The notes beneath the pieces were generated by a model. It was not told the DNA's origin. It saw only the letters and a list, made by a program, of their open reading frames with translations, and did no database searches. From assembly GCA_016716505.1 (NCBI GenBank), contig JADJWF010000011.1, positions 558,001 through 622,000 of the forward strand: 64,000 nucleotides of DNA, read 5' to 3'. A program made the position numbers and the translations under genes. Every line of letters begins with the position of its first letter. Positions within the stretch are counted from its first letter, which is position 1. Source of the DNA: Verrucomicrobiota bacterium. Lineage in GTDB: Bacteria; Verrucomicrobiota; Verrucomicrobiia; Limisphaerales; J093. This document shows positions 8,709-17,125 of this stretch, piece by piece.

Positions 8709-8879
8709 GACGACGAGATTACAACGACGGCGGGCGCGCGGCCATTCAATCGTACCGGGTGCCGGCCTCTGCCGGGCTCCCCACGCCGCGCTTGCCGCCA
8801 GCGCTGGATTTGGGCAAATGAATGGCGTTCCGCGACGGCTCGTCAGTGAAGCCGTCACTGGCTGATGAATTCGCATCCT

Positions 8880-10292
8880 ATGAAACCTCTGATCCCCTCC
8901 CGTTGGTTCCGCGGCCTGGTGGTCCTTGCCGGCCTTGCCCTGCCGTTGGCACTTTCCGCCGCGCAGCCCAAGAAACTGTTGGTGGTGACCGCGACCAAGG
9001 GCTTCCGGCACAGTTCCATCCCCACGGCGGAGAAGGTGATCGCCATGCTCGGCGCGAACTCCGGTGTTTACGAGGTGGAGTACGTGCGCGGCGGACCCGA
9101 TGGCAAGGACGACGCCGAGGTGCGCGAGAAGATGTCGCCCGAGAACCTCAGGAAGTTTGACGGCGTCATTTTTGCCAACACCACTGGCGATCTGGCCATT
9201 CCGGACAAGGAGTACTTTCTGAACTGGATCAAATCGGGGAAGGCGTTCATCGGCATGCACTCGTGCAGCGACACCTACCACGGCTACCCGCCGTTCATTC
9301 AGATGCTCGGCGGCGAGTTCCTGACCCATCACGAGCAAGTCAAGGTCGAGTGCCTCAACGAAAGCCCGAAACATCCCTCCACGGTTCACCTGGGCGAGAA
9401 GTACGCGGTTTTCGACGAGATCTACCTGTTCAAGAACTTCAAGCGGGAGGAGGTCCATGGCTTGCTGACCCTCCACACCCACCCGAACAAGGGCTATCCC
9501 GGTGATTTCCCGGTGTCGTGGTGCAAGGAGTACGGCCAGGGACGGGTCTTCTACACCTCGCTCGGTCACCGCGAGGACGTCTGGGACGCCGAATGGAAGG
9601 ACGGCAACGGTCGGCGGGCCAACGACCCCGAAGTCAGCAAGGCCTATCAGCAGCATATCTTGGGCGGCATCGAGTGGGCGTTGGGCCTCAAGCCCGGTGA
9701 CGGCAAGCCTCGGGACCTCACCTACAAGGTCAGCGCGGAGGAAGCGGCGGCCGGTTTCCGACCGCTCTTCAACGGCACCGACCTGACGGGCTGGCGATAC
9801 CGCAACCCGAATGGCCCCAAGTCGTGGAGCGCCCAGAATGGGATGTTGGTGAACACCCTGCCGGGCAAGGACGACCACGGCACGGACCTGGTGACCGAGG
9901 AAAAGTTCAAGAACTTCATCGTCCGTTACGAATACCTGGTGCCGAAGGGTGCCAACAGCGGCTTCTACCTGCGCGGCCGGCATGAGATCCAGATCCTCGA
10001 CGACGGTGACGCCGGTCCCTCCCTCACGAGCAACGGCTCCTTCTACAACCACACCGCGCCGGCCAAACCGGCTTCCCGCAAGGCGGGCGAGTGGCAGACC
10101 GTGGAGGCCACGCTCATCGGGGACAAGGCCACCGTGATCCTCAACGGGGTCAAGATCATGGACAACGTCACCCTGGACCGGCCCACGGGCGGCGAACTGG
10201 ACAACCGGGTGAACGAGCCCGGTCCTTTCCTGCTCCAGGGCGATCACGGGGCGGTGGCGTTTCGCAACTTGCGCGTCAAAGCGCTACCTTGA
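8880..10292 (+). CDS. Exported ThuA domain - DUF1080 (3-keto-disaccharide hydrolase) fusion
   Basis: A 470-residue two-domain protein. After a signal peptide (VVLAGLALPLALSAAQ) comes a ThuA-like glutamine-amidotransferase-fold domain (about 30-270: LLVVTATKGFRHSSIP, GVIFANTTGD, IGMHSCSDTYHGYPPF, GRVFYTSLGHREDVW). A DUF1080 concanavalin-like domain follows (about 285-470: FRPLFNGTDLTGWRY, GANSGFYLRGRHEIQILDD, WQTVEATLIGDKATVILNG). DUF1080 members include 3-keto-disaccharide hydrolases, and ThuA proteins take part in 3-keto-sugar metabolism. The ATG at 8880 fits the signal peptide better than that at 8865. The Gfo/Idh gene 170 bases downstream suggests a joint role in oxidising and cleaving glycosides in the periplasm. 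Confidence 0.92.
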   Translation: MKPLIPSRWFRGLVVLAGLALPLALSAAQPKKLLVVTATKGFRHSSIPTAEKVIAMLGANSGVYEVEYVRGGPDGKDDAEVREKMSPENLRKFDGVIFANTTGDLAIPDKEYFLNWIKSGKAFIGMHSCSDTYHGYPPFIQMLGGEFLTHHEQVKVECLNESPKHPSTVHLGEKYAVFDEIYLFKNFKREEVHGLLTLHTHPNKGYPGDFPVSWCKEYGQGRVFYTSLGHREDVWDAEWKDGNGRRANDPEVSKAYQQHILGGIEWALGLKPGDGKPRDLTYKVSAEEAAAGFRPLFNGTDLTGWRYRNPNGPKSWSAQNGMLVNTLPGKDDHGTDLVTEEKFKNFIVRYEYLVPKGANSGFYLRGRHEIQILDDGDAGPSLTSNGSFYNHTAPAKPASRKAGEWQTVEATLIGDKATVILNGVKIMDNVTLDRPTGGELDNRVNEPGPFLLQGDHGAVAFRNLRVKALP

Positions 10293-10464
10293 AGCGGTTG
10301 GAACGGTGCCTGCTCGATTTTGCGCGGCCGGCGCTGGTGTTAGGTTGATCTGACGTTGCCGGCCGGCAAGATTACGTTTGCAAATCGGCGTCTGAATCCA
10401 CGAAATCTGCGCCGCCAGCGCGGTCCGGAGTGCCCTGCGGTCCCGCGATGGCGGTGGGCGATCA

Positions 10465-11844
10465 ATGACGACTATGAACATGGACCAATCGGAACTGAAC
10501 CGTCGCGACTTCCTCGCCGGTGGCTCCTTCGCCACCGTCATGATGCTCATGGGAGGCATTCCGTTGCGCGCGGCGGAGGAAACCAAGCCGGATACCGCCG
10601 GCGGCACCAACTACAAGGGCGAAGCCACGCCGGTCAATGTGGGCATCATCGGCTGCGGCCTTTGGGCGCGTGAAATCATCCGGACCCTGGCCCTGATCCC
10701 GCACGGCCCGGTGGTGGCGCTGGCGGACCCGTATCCGGCTTATTTGCGACGCGCCGGTGACCTGGCGCCGAACGCTCAACGCTACAAGACCCACACGGAA
10801 CTGCTGGCGGATCCGAAGGTCCAGGCGGTGATCATCGCCACGCCCACCCACCAGCACAAGGACCTCGTGATTGAGGCCCTGAAGGCGGGCAAGCATGTCT
10901 ATTGCGAAGCCCCCCTGGCGCACACCGTCGAGGATGCCCGCGCCATCGCCCGGGCGGCCAAGGAACATCCAAAGCTGAATTTTCAGGCCGGCCTTCAGGC
11001 TCGCGCCGACCTGCAGATCGCCAATCTCCACAAGTGGCGCATTCAACCCGCCGTCTGGGGCAAGCCGCTCACGGCGCGACAGCAGTGGAACAAAAAGCAG
11101 AGCTGGCGGCTGGCTTCGCCCAACCCTGAGCGCGAGGCCGAGATCAACTGGCGTTTGGACAAGGCGGTTTCAACCGGCCTCGCCGGCGAGATCGGGGTGC
11201 ATCAGTTGGATGTCACGAACTGGTTTTTCGGCAGCCTGCCCACCGCCATTACCGGCTTCGGGTCCGTGCTCCAGTGGAAGGACGGTCGCGAGGTCCCGGA
11301 CACCGTCCGCGTCGTCTGCGAATACCCCGGCGGTCTCACCGGGATTTTCGAGTCCACCATCGCCAACTCCTTCGAGGGCGAACTGGCGATCTTCCTGGGC
11401 AGTGACGGCGCGATCATGTTGCGCGAGCGCAAGGCGTGGCTCTTCAAGGAGGCCGACGCGCCCGTTCTGGGTTGGGAAGTGTATTCCAAACGCGAGGAGT
11501 TCTACCGTGAAAGTGGCCTCACCATGGGCGCGGGCGGAACCAAGCAGACAACGCACACCGAAGACCGGTTTGCGCCGGCCGACCCCAAGAGTCCGTTGCA
11601 GTACTCCCTCGACGCCTTCCTCATCAATTCCCACAACCTCGAAGCCGGTGTAAAGGACTTCACCGAAATCTACGGTGACGACGAGTCGCAACTGCTCGAA
11701 TACCTCAAAGACCAGGAGAAGAATCGTCAACCGGCGGCGGGGTGGAAAGAGGGCTTGGCCGCCACCGTGACCGCAATCAAGGCGAATCAGGCGATCGTCA
11801 CCGGTCGCCGGGTTGAGTTGTCCCCGTCCGACTTCGAGGCCTGA
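10465..11844 (+). CDS. Gfo/Idh/MocA family oxidoreductase, Tat-exported, with altered EKP motif
   Basis: A 459-residue protein beginning with a twin-arginine signal (LNRRDFLAGGSFATVMML). The Rossmann motif VGIIGCGLWAREIIRTL lies at about 58-74. The usual catalytic lysine motif GKHVYCEKPLA reads GKHVYCEAPLAHT here: residue 149 is Ala where most dehydrogenases of the family have Lys. The substrate domain includes GEIGVHQLDVTNWFFG. The Lys loss suggests altered chemistry or a changed acid/base residue rather than decay, since the rest is intact. It follows the ThuA-DUF1080 gene on the same strand, so it may act on the same 3-keto-sugar route. Confidence 0.9.
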   Translation: MTTMNMDQSELNRRDFLAGGSFATVMMLMGGIPLRAAEETKPDTAGGTNYKGEATPVNVGIIGCGLWAREIIRTLALIPHGPVVALADPYPAYLRRAGDLAPNAQRYKTHTELLADPKVQAVIIATPTHQHKDLVIEALKAGKHVYCEAPLAHTVEDARAIARAAKEHPKLNFQAGLQARADLQIANLHKWRIQPAVWGKPLTARQQWNKKQSWRLASPNPEREAEINWRLDKAVSTGLAGEIGVHQLDVTNWFFGSLPTAITGFGSVLQWKDGREVPDTVRVVCEYPGGLTGIFESTIANSFEGELAIFLGSDGAIMLRERKAWLFKEADAPVLGWEVYSKREEFYRESGLTMGAGGTKQTTHTEDRFAPADPKSPLQYSLDAFLINSHNLEAGVKDFTEIYGDDESQLLEYLKDQEKNRQPAAGWKEGLAATVTAIKANQAIVTGRRVELSPSDFEA

Positions 11845-11891
11845 CGGCGCGCGGTTGAATGTCCCCGATTTGATCCCAATCCAATCAGCAC

Positions 11892-12536
11892 ATGACTATG
11901 AAACTGAACTCGCACAACTGGACCCTTAACCTTGCCGCCGCCCTCGCTCTTGTATGGGCCGCCCAAGGCGCCGATACCGTCCGTTACACCGCGCAGCCCC
12001 AAGGCTCGAAGGTGACCATGGACGGCACTTCCACGATTCATGACTGGACCGTCGAGGGCAAGATCATCGGTGGCTTCTTTGAAGCTGCCGCCGCGTGGGA
12101 AACGGACAAGTCTCTCAAGACGGCCATGACGCCCCCGCCCAAGGCCGAGGTCACCATTCCCATCCGCACCCTCAAGAGCGGCAAGGAACGCATGGACGAG
12201 ATCATGCAGGAGGCGATGAAGGCGAAGGAGAACCCCCTGATCCGCTTCAAGCTTGCGGAAATGAAGATCAAGGGCGACGTGCCCGCCTCGGGTACACCGG
12301 TGAAGTTCGACACCAAGGGTGAACTGACCGTGTCCGGCGTTACCAAGCCGTGCGACATGGAGGTCACGATGGATCGCCTCGAAGACGGCAAGTTGAAATT
12401 CAGCGCCACCAAGGAACTCAAGATGACCGATTTCGGCATCGCTCCGCCCAACCCGAACATCGGCGGCGTGGGCATCAAGACTGGTGACGAGATCATCATC
12501 AAGTTCGAGTGGGTCGTCGCGGCGAAGAAGTCCTGA
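11892..12536 (+). CDS. Exported YceI family protein
   Basis: A 214-residue periplasmic lipocalin-like protein. The signal peptide covers about residues 1-27 (LNLAAALALVWAAQGAD). The YceI domain shows the family's opening (GSKVTMDGTSTIHDWTVEG), the central MDEIMQEAMKAKENPLIRFKL (family MDxxMxxxLxxxxxPxIxF), the KGELTVSGVTKPCDMEV strand, and FGIAPPNPNIGGVGIKTGDEI near the end. YceI proteins bind isoprenoid or amphiphilic ligands. The ATG at 11892 or that at 11898 could start it. A perfect 12-bp hairpin downstream marks the end of the transcript. Confidence 0.9.
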   Translation: MTMKLNSHNWTLNLAAALALVWAAQGADTVRYTAQPQGSKVTMDGTSTIHDWTVEGKIIGGFFEAAAAWETDKSLKTAMTPPPKAEVTIPIRTLKSGKERMDEIMQEAMKAKENPLIRFKLAEMKIKGDVPASGTPVKFDTKGELTVSGVTKPCDMEVTMDRLEDGKLKFSATKELKMTDFGIAPPNPNIGGVGIKTGDEIIIKFEWVVAAKKS

Positions 12537-12561
12537 CCCTCCGGCGACATCTGGAATTCGC

Positions 12562-12595
12562 GAAACGCGGCCGAACCCGGCCGCGTTTCTGTTTC
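12562..12595 (+). terminator. Hairpin terminator after the YceI gene
   Basis: A perfect 12-bp inverted repeat (arms 12562-12573 and 12578-12589, GAAACGCGGCCG with its complement) around a 4-base loop AACC, followed by TGTTTC. It lies 25 bases after the stop of the YceI gene. The T-run is short, so intrinsic termination is likely but not certain. Confidence 0.65.
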
Positions 12596-12709
12596 CCGCC
12601 GGGATTTGCCGCAGCCAGTGGGGCGGCAAGGTATCCCGGTGGAGTCACCCTCCCGGCGGAGCGACCCGAAGCCGCATTGCCAAAGGAAGGGGTTGCCGGG
12701 CCACCCCGC

Positions 12710-12961
12710 TCAACGCCCGCACTGCCCGCGGGCGATGTCGTGACTCCGGCCCTCCAACCATTGGCGGGCCTTTTCGTAGCTTTTGCGCTGAAGAAAGTGC
12801 CGGAGTTCGGAATCGCCATCGGCCGGAAGTTGCGCTGCCAGTTCGTCCAGGTGCGCGAATAGCGGGCGCAGGTCGGGCTTCGGATTCGCCGTCAACATGG
12901 AACGCGCGCCCGCTTCCAACTCGCGCAACGTGGTCAGGATTTCGGCTTCGACTTTGGTCAT
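12710..12961 (-). CDS. Small hypothetical helical protein
   Basis: An 83-residue, mostly alpha-helical and charged protein (MTKVEAEILTTLRELEAG at the start, HFLQRKSYEKARQWLEGR near the end) with no signal peptide, membrane segment or recognised motif. The amino-acid composition and helix periodicity look like a real coding sequence, unlike the other short frames around it. It converges on the YceI gene and stands alone. Function unknown. Confidence 0.55.
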   Translation of the reverse strand: MTKVEAEILTTLRELEAGARSMLTANPKPDLRPLFAHLDELAAQLPADGDSELRHFLQRKSYEKARQWLEGRSHDIARGQCGR

Positions 12962-13877
12962 CGCCGGATCATAGCACCGATTGCCCCTCCGTCCGCTGTT
13001 TCATAGCCCGTGACACGCAGTCCTGCAGGTCACCCCGCGCGACGATTCTCTTCTTTCGGCGGCGCAGCCGGCTTCTCCCTCTCCTGGTGCCACGCGGGCC
13101 TTGCCGCCCGTGTTGCTGGGCCAGTAGCGATGGTGGAGGCCACTTTCGGGGTGAATGCCGGCCCGAACATCGGGTGTGCCGGCCAAGCGCCGGGTTTTCT
13201 GTTCCATGAGCAGTTAGATGCCGCGTCGTATGAGGCGGAGGCTCGGACCAGCCAAGGGCCAAGCCGGGCACCGATCCAGCAAGACGGCGTGTGGACGGGC
13301 GGGAAGGTGGCTCTACCCGGTGGCGGCGGCCCAGATTTCCCGCTGTCAGCGGGGTGAGAGCCGTTGGGTGGCTTTGGGGCAGAGGAAAACCTTCGAGCGC
13401 CCGACGTCCCTGCACCGGAAGGGAAGCACCGCCTGTGCGAGCCGGCTCAGGGGGAAGCGGCAGACCACGGTCACTTCGCCCAGCATCAACGCCTTGAAGC
13501 TGTGGGTCAGCGGAACGGCACCGGGACTGACCAAACGCCGCCGCAACCACTGCCGCGGCAGTCGTCCGACCAAGCCCCGTTGCGAGAGGAGGCCAAGGAC
13601 ACTGATCAGCCCGCCGGAGGGCGTGACAGCACGAAAGGCTGGGCGCGTTTGACTCTGGCTGCCCGAAAAGAGGATGGCTGATCGTCAGCATCGCTGCATT
13701 TCTTGCCGTCGCTGTGGTTTTCAGTTCGACCCCATTCTGCTTCCGCCCCTGAGAACAGAAGGACCTCTCTCAATCTCGGGTTTTCGAGCTTATTCCACTC
13801 CCCTCAACCAACGAGCAGAGGGCAGCAGCAAGGCCCTGGTTCGGTCCCCCTCGGGGCTGCTTCTCCGTTCCCGCGTC
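12962..13877. other. 916-base stretch with no supported gene
   Basis: Open frames exist on both strands here (for example a 240-codon frame at 12969-13691 on the minus strand), but all are rich in Arg/Pro/Ser in the manner of out-of-frame high-GC translation, and none shows a motif or ribosome binding site. Base composition drops near 13690-13870. It may be a decayed gene; I see no transposase, RNA or repeat signature. Confidence 0.4.
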
Positions 13878-14372
13878 TCAAATCCGCCCGAGCGTTGGCC
13901 ACAGCACACTTTGGCCGAGCCAGCGACACACTTCCTCGAGGTGCCGGGCGTCCACCGCATCGAACGCGGCCGGGGTATCCGAATCCACGTCCAGCACCGC
14001 CCGAAGCCTCCCGGAACGGTCCAGCACCGGCACCACGATTTCTGACCGCGTGGAACTGGCGCAAGCAAGGTGGTAGGGCACCTGGGTCACGTCCGGCACC
14101 ACCTGAGTGGCTGCCTCACGGGCGCACTTGCCGCACACGCCCCGCTCGAAAGGGATGGTCAGGCAGCCGTGACTGCCTTGGTAAGGGCCGACCTTGAGCA
14201 AGCCGGGCGCAACCACCCGGTAGAATCCGGTCCAATCAAAATGATCCAGTTCATGGTGCAGCTCCGCCACCACCGTGGCCATGATGGCGATTTCATCCGT
14301 CTCGCCCTCGATCAGGGACCGGATCCGGCCCAGAGCTGCCAGGTACGCTGCTTCTTTGGCCATGGCATTCAC
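13878..14372 (-). CDS. msrC: Free methionine-(R)-sulfoxide reductase (GAF domain, fRMsr)
   Basis: About 164 residues forming one GAF domain that reduces free Met-R-sulfoxide. Family features are present: DWTGFY, then VGPYQGSHGC (Cys70), GVCGKCA (Cys80) and HLACASSTRSEIVVP (Cys104). The spacing of Cys70, Cys80 and Cys104 matches the three redox cysteines of E. coli fRMsr (84, 94 and 118). The GTG at 14372 overlaps the acpS stop as GTGA, indicating translational coupling; the ATG at 14363 is the alternative start. It is the last gene of the pdxJ-acpS-fRMsr operon. Confidence 0.92.
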   Translation of the reverse strand: MNAMAKEAAYLAALGRIRSLIEGETDEIAIMATVVAELHHELDHFDWTGFYRVVAPGLLKVGPYQGSHGCLTIPFERGVCGKCAREAATQVVPDVTQVPYHLACASSTRSEIVVPVLDRSGRLRAVLDVDSDTPAAFDAVDARHLEEVCRWLGQSVLWPTLGRI

Positions 14373-14767
14373 GGGGTGTCGCTGGGGCCACCGCCCTCCA
14401 AAATCGCCACGGCGCAGGCGTAGTTCTGAGTGTGGCTCAGACTCAGGTGAACGACGCGCCCGCCGCGGGCGGCGAGGAGCCGGTTTCCTTTGTCATGGAG
14501 AATGACAAACGGTTGGCCGGATGGGTGACGACCGACCTCGAGGTCGAGCCAGCCCAGTTCCGCGCCGATGCCGGTCCCGAACGCTTTGGAGATCGCCTCC
14601 TTGGCGGCGAAGCGCGCTGCCAGGTGCGGGGCGGGCAGGCTGTGGGTCAGGCAGTAGGTGATTTCCGGCGGTCGGAGAATCCGGTTCAGGAAGCGATCCC
14701 CGAAGCGTTCGTGTGCGGAGCGGATGCGCTCGACCTCGATGATGTCCGTCCCGACCCCGAGAATCAT
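14369..14767 (-). CDS. acpS: Holo-[acyl-carrier-protein] synthase
   Basis: Transfers the 4'-phosphopantetheine arm of CoA to the serine of apo-ACP, activating fatty acid synthesis. The 132-residue length is typical. Signature motifs are GVGTDIIEVERI (Mg-binding Asp) and RFAAKEAISKAFG (Lys/Glu), with HLSLSHTQNYACAVAI at the end. It overlaps pdxJ by 4 bases upstream and the fRMsr gene downstream, the same pdxJ-acpS pairing known in E. coli and other bacteria. Confidence 0.96.
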   Translation of the reverse strand: MILGVGTDIIEVERIRSAHERFGDRFLNRILRPPEITYCLTHSLPAPHLAARFAAKEAISKAFGTGIGAELGWLDLEVGRHPSGQPFVILHDKGNRLLAARGGRVVHLSLSHTQNYACAVAILEGGGPSDTP

Positions 14768-15507
14768 CCCCCCTGGTATTCCTCCATCAGCAGCAGCATC
14801 TCTTTCACGGCCTCCGTCAGGCCGGTCAGGACGGCCCGGCTGATGATGCTGTGGCCGATGTTCAACTCGACGAGGTGCGGCACGCGACGGAGGAAGGGAA
14901 GATTCTGGTAATTCAGGCCGTGACCGGCATTGACGCGCAGGCCGGCCTGATGCGCCGCCCGCGCGGCCGCCGCAAGCCGTTCCAGCTCTTCGTCGCGTGC
15001 CGACGGGTCGAGGAAGTGCTCGGCGAACTGGCCGGTGTGGAGTTCGACGAACTGGGTGCCCGTTTGCACCGCGGCTTCCACTTGGGTGAGGTCAGGGGCG
15101 ATGAACAGGCTGGTCTCGATGCCGGCGTCGTTCATCCGGCGGCGCGTCTCTGTGATCGCCTCCAAATGCCCCGCCACGTTCAGGCCGCCTTCGGTGGTGA
15201 CTTCCTCCCGCCGTTCCGGCACCAGGCAGACGATGTCAGGTTTGAGGCTTAGGGCGATCGCAATGATCTCCGGCACATTGGCCATTTCGAGGTTGAGCCG
15301 AGTGGTGACGACCTCGCGCAGCCGCTTGACGTCGCGGTCCTGAATGTGGCGCCGGTCCTCGCGCAAGTGGGCAGTGATGCCGTGGCAGCCCGCTGCTTCG
15401 CAGAGGCGGGCCGCTTCCACCGGATCGGGTTCCCCGTGGCCGCGTCCCCGATAGCGGGCTTCGCGAAGGGTGGCGACGTGATCAATGTTGATGCCAAGCC
15501 TGAGCAT
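14764..15507 (-). CDS. pdxJ: Pyridoxine 5'-phosphate synthase
   Basis: Condenses 3-amino-1-hydroxyacetone 1-phosphate with 1-deoxy-xylulose 5-phosphate to give pyridoxine 5'-phosphate (DXP-dependent vitamin B6 route). The 247 residues include the N-terminal LGINIDHVATLREAR, the ITAHLREDRRHIQDRDV active-site loop, LVPERREEVTTEGGLNV, VELHTGQFA and LRVNAGHGLNYQN. The gene is first in a tightly coupled operon; its last 4 bases overlap acpS. Confidence 0.96.
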   Translation of the reverse strand: MLRLGINIDHVATLREARYRGRGHGEPDPVEAARLCEAAGCHGITAHLREDRRHIQDRDVKRLREVVTTRLNLEMANVPEIIAIALSLKPDIVCLVPERREEVTTEGGLNVAGHLEAITETRRRMNDAGIETSLFIAPDLTQVEAAVQTGTQFVELHTGQFAEHFLDPSARDEELERLAAAARAAHQAGLRVNAGHGLNYQNLPFLRRVPHLVELNIGHSIISRAVLTGLTEAVKEMLLLMEEYQGG

Positions 15508-15522
15508 GGGACCTCCTGGGGA

Positions 15523-17031
15523 TCAGCGAGGAACGGGCGGAGCCACCGCCCGGCGCGACTGGATCGCCGGCGGTTCGCTGCGGCCGGGAAAGGCGGGGTC
15601 GTCCAGCCATTGCGCCAGCGCGAACAGCTCCAGCCCAGTGAACCCGGCCGACGACGAGCGCAACACGCGGAGTTCGGTCGGCGAGAGCCGCGTCACCTCG
15701 GTCACGGTGTTGCCCAGGACGGCGGTGAGGTTGCCGTCATTAAGCCAGCGTTGCGAGAGACTGCTGGCGGGCGGTGATTCGTAACCCGAGACCATGCGGT
15801 AAAACGTGCCGGTCATGCGCCAGTCTTCGAGGCGGGCCTGAGTGATCTCCCAGTCGTAGTACACGAGGTTCGTCCGGCCAGTGACCTCGGCAAACAGCTC
15901 CGGCGGGGGCGGTGCCTGTTTGCCTTCGGTGGGCATCAACCCGGCGACCACAAAGCCCGGATCGGGGGCCGGGGTGACAAACGGCACCCAGATGGGCAGC
16001 CCGTACCAACTGACGCGGGCGATGTTCGTGGCGTGGGCGATGTTCCCGGCGGTGATCTTGGGGAGCTGCTCGCGGGCCAGTTCGGGCAGCTTCGGCGCAA
16101 TCTTCCGCAGCGTATTCGTGATGTCCGGCCACTCCCAAGCCAGGTAGGTCTGAAAAGGAATCTGGGATTGCGCCCACGCGAAGACCTGATTGGGCGCCGG
16201 GCTGACGTCCAACCGCTGATACCACGCCTGCCTCGCCAGCCATTTCCCGACACCTTGCAACGCGCTGAAGCCGATCAACGGCTCGCGAATCGTGTTGGTC
16301 GGGATGCGCCACGCCTCGACCGGCGGCAGCACGGGTTCGGAGAATCGCAGCGCGCCTTCCATGCGGAGCCGCTCGCCGCGTCCCGCCCAGGCCAGATTGA
16401 CGGTTGGCCAAGCGACGGTCGGCGGCAGGCCCAGGGTCGGTGCGAGGGTGGCCAGGTCCATTTCCAACTGCATCCACGCCTCCGGCCGAATGCCGGGCGG
16501 ACGGCCGCTCTTCTTGATCTCGGCGGCCAACGGCGGCAGGGAGGCGGCCCCGGCCTGCCCCAGCCCGAGCAGTACCCAGTCGTTGGCGACGATCCCAGTG
16601 GCCGGCCGGGCCAGCGCCTGACCGAGGCCCGCGGCGTTTGTCACCCACCAATTGGCACCGGCCGGGCCGAGCCGCAGTGCGAATACCCAGTCCGGACGGC
16701 TGGCGTTCGTGCCGCGGACTTCAACCAAGGACTCGACCCGCTGGAGTTCGTTCAACAACAGACGGGGCAGCGACGGCGGGGAATCGGGCGGATTCGTGGT
16801 GCCGGTCAGCGCCGCGGCCAACTTGTTCAATGCGCTGTCCAGGAGCGCCTGGGAGTTGGTGTTGGCCAGCACCGCCCGCAGGGCCGTCGCGTCCTGGGTG
16901 GCCTTCAGGTTTGTCGTGCCGACGAAATGCCAGCGCGCCAGCACCGGCCCCGACGGAGCCTCCGACCCGCCATTGCCACCGCACCCTGCGAGCAATAAAG
17001 CGCCGGCCGCAGCCAGCCGCACAAATCTCAT
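15523..17031 (-). CDS. Putative lipoprotein of unknown function
   Basis: A 502-residue protein. The ATG at 17031 gives a lipoprotein signal (MRFVRLAAAGALLLAGCGGN) with the lipobox cysteine at about residue 17, so membrane anchoring after lipidation is expected. The mature part is rich in Trp, Pro and Asn and has no motif I recognise; stretches such as GIVANDWVLLGLGQAG and PLIGFSALQGVGKWLARQ look like a large periplasmic domain. It lies 15 bases upstream of pdxJ on the same strand and may share its transcript. An in-frame extension to 17166 has no coding character. Confidence 0.72.
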   Translation of the reverse strand: MRFVRLAAAGALLLAGCGGNGGSEAPSGPVLARWHFVGTTNLKATQDATALRAVLANTNSQALLDSALNKLAAALTGTTNPPDSPPSLPRLLLNELQRVESLVEVRGTNASRPDWVFALRLGPAGANWWVTNAAGLGQALARPATGIVANDWVLLGLGQAGAASLPPLAAEIKKSGRPPGIRPEAWMQLEMDLATLAPTLGLPPTVAWPTVNLAWAGRGERLRMEGALRFSEPVLPPVEAWRIPTNTIREPLIGFSALQGVGKWLARQAWYQRLDVSPAPNQVFAWAQSQIPFQTYLAWEWPDITNTLRKIAPKLPELAREQLPKITAGNIAHATNIARVSWYGLPIWVPFVTPAPDPGFVVAGLMPTEGKQAPPPPELFAEVTGRTNLVYYDWEITQARLEDWRMTGTFYRMVSGYESPPASSLSQRWLNDGNLTAVLGNTVTEVTRLSPTELRVLRSSSAGFTGLELFALAQWLDDPAFPGRSEPPAIQSRRAVAPPVPR

Positions 17032-17125
17032 AGCGGCGGCTGTGATAGCGGCAGAGCGGCCCGTCCTGCAAATCCAATCCGCGAGGGGGTTCCGGCGCTG
17101 CCAAACATCTGGCCGGCTCCGCTGA

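Noticed and set aside
6621..8849. 742-codon plus-strand frame
   Set aside because: Mirror frame of the beta-helix gene; no motif, and His/Val/Asp-rich composition typical of an antisense frame.
8709..10247. Upstream in-frame extension of the beta-helix gene (frame open for another 1.5 kb)
   Set aside because: It is antisense to the well-supported ThuA-DUF1080 gene; signal peptide and family similarity begin at 8708.
12969..13691. 240-codon minus-strand frame
   Set aside because: Composition is Arg/Pro/Ser-rich without motifs; other frames in the same stretch look equally good or bad, so no gene is called.
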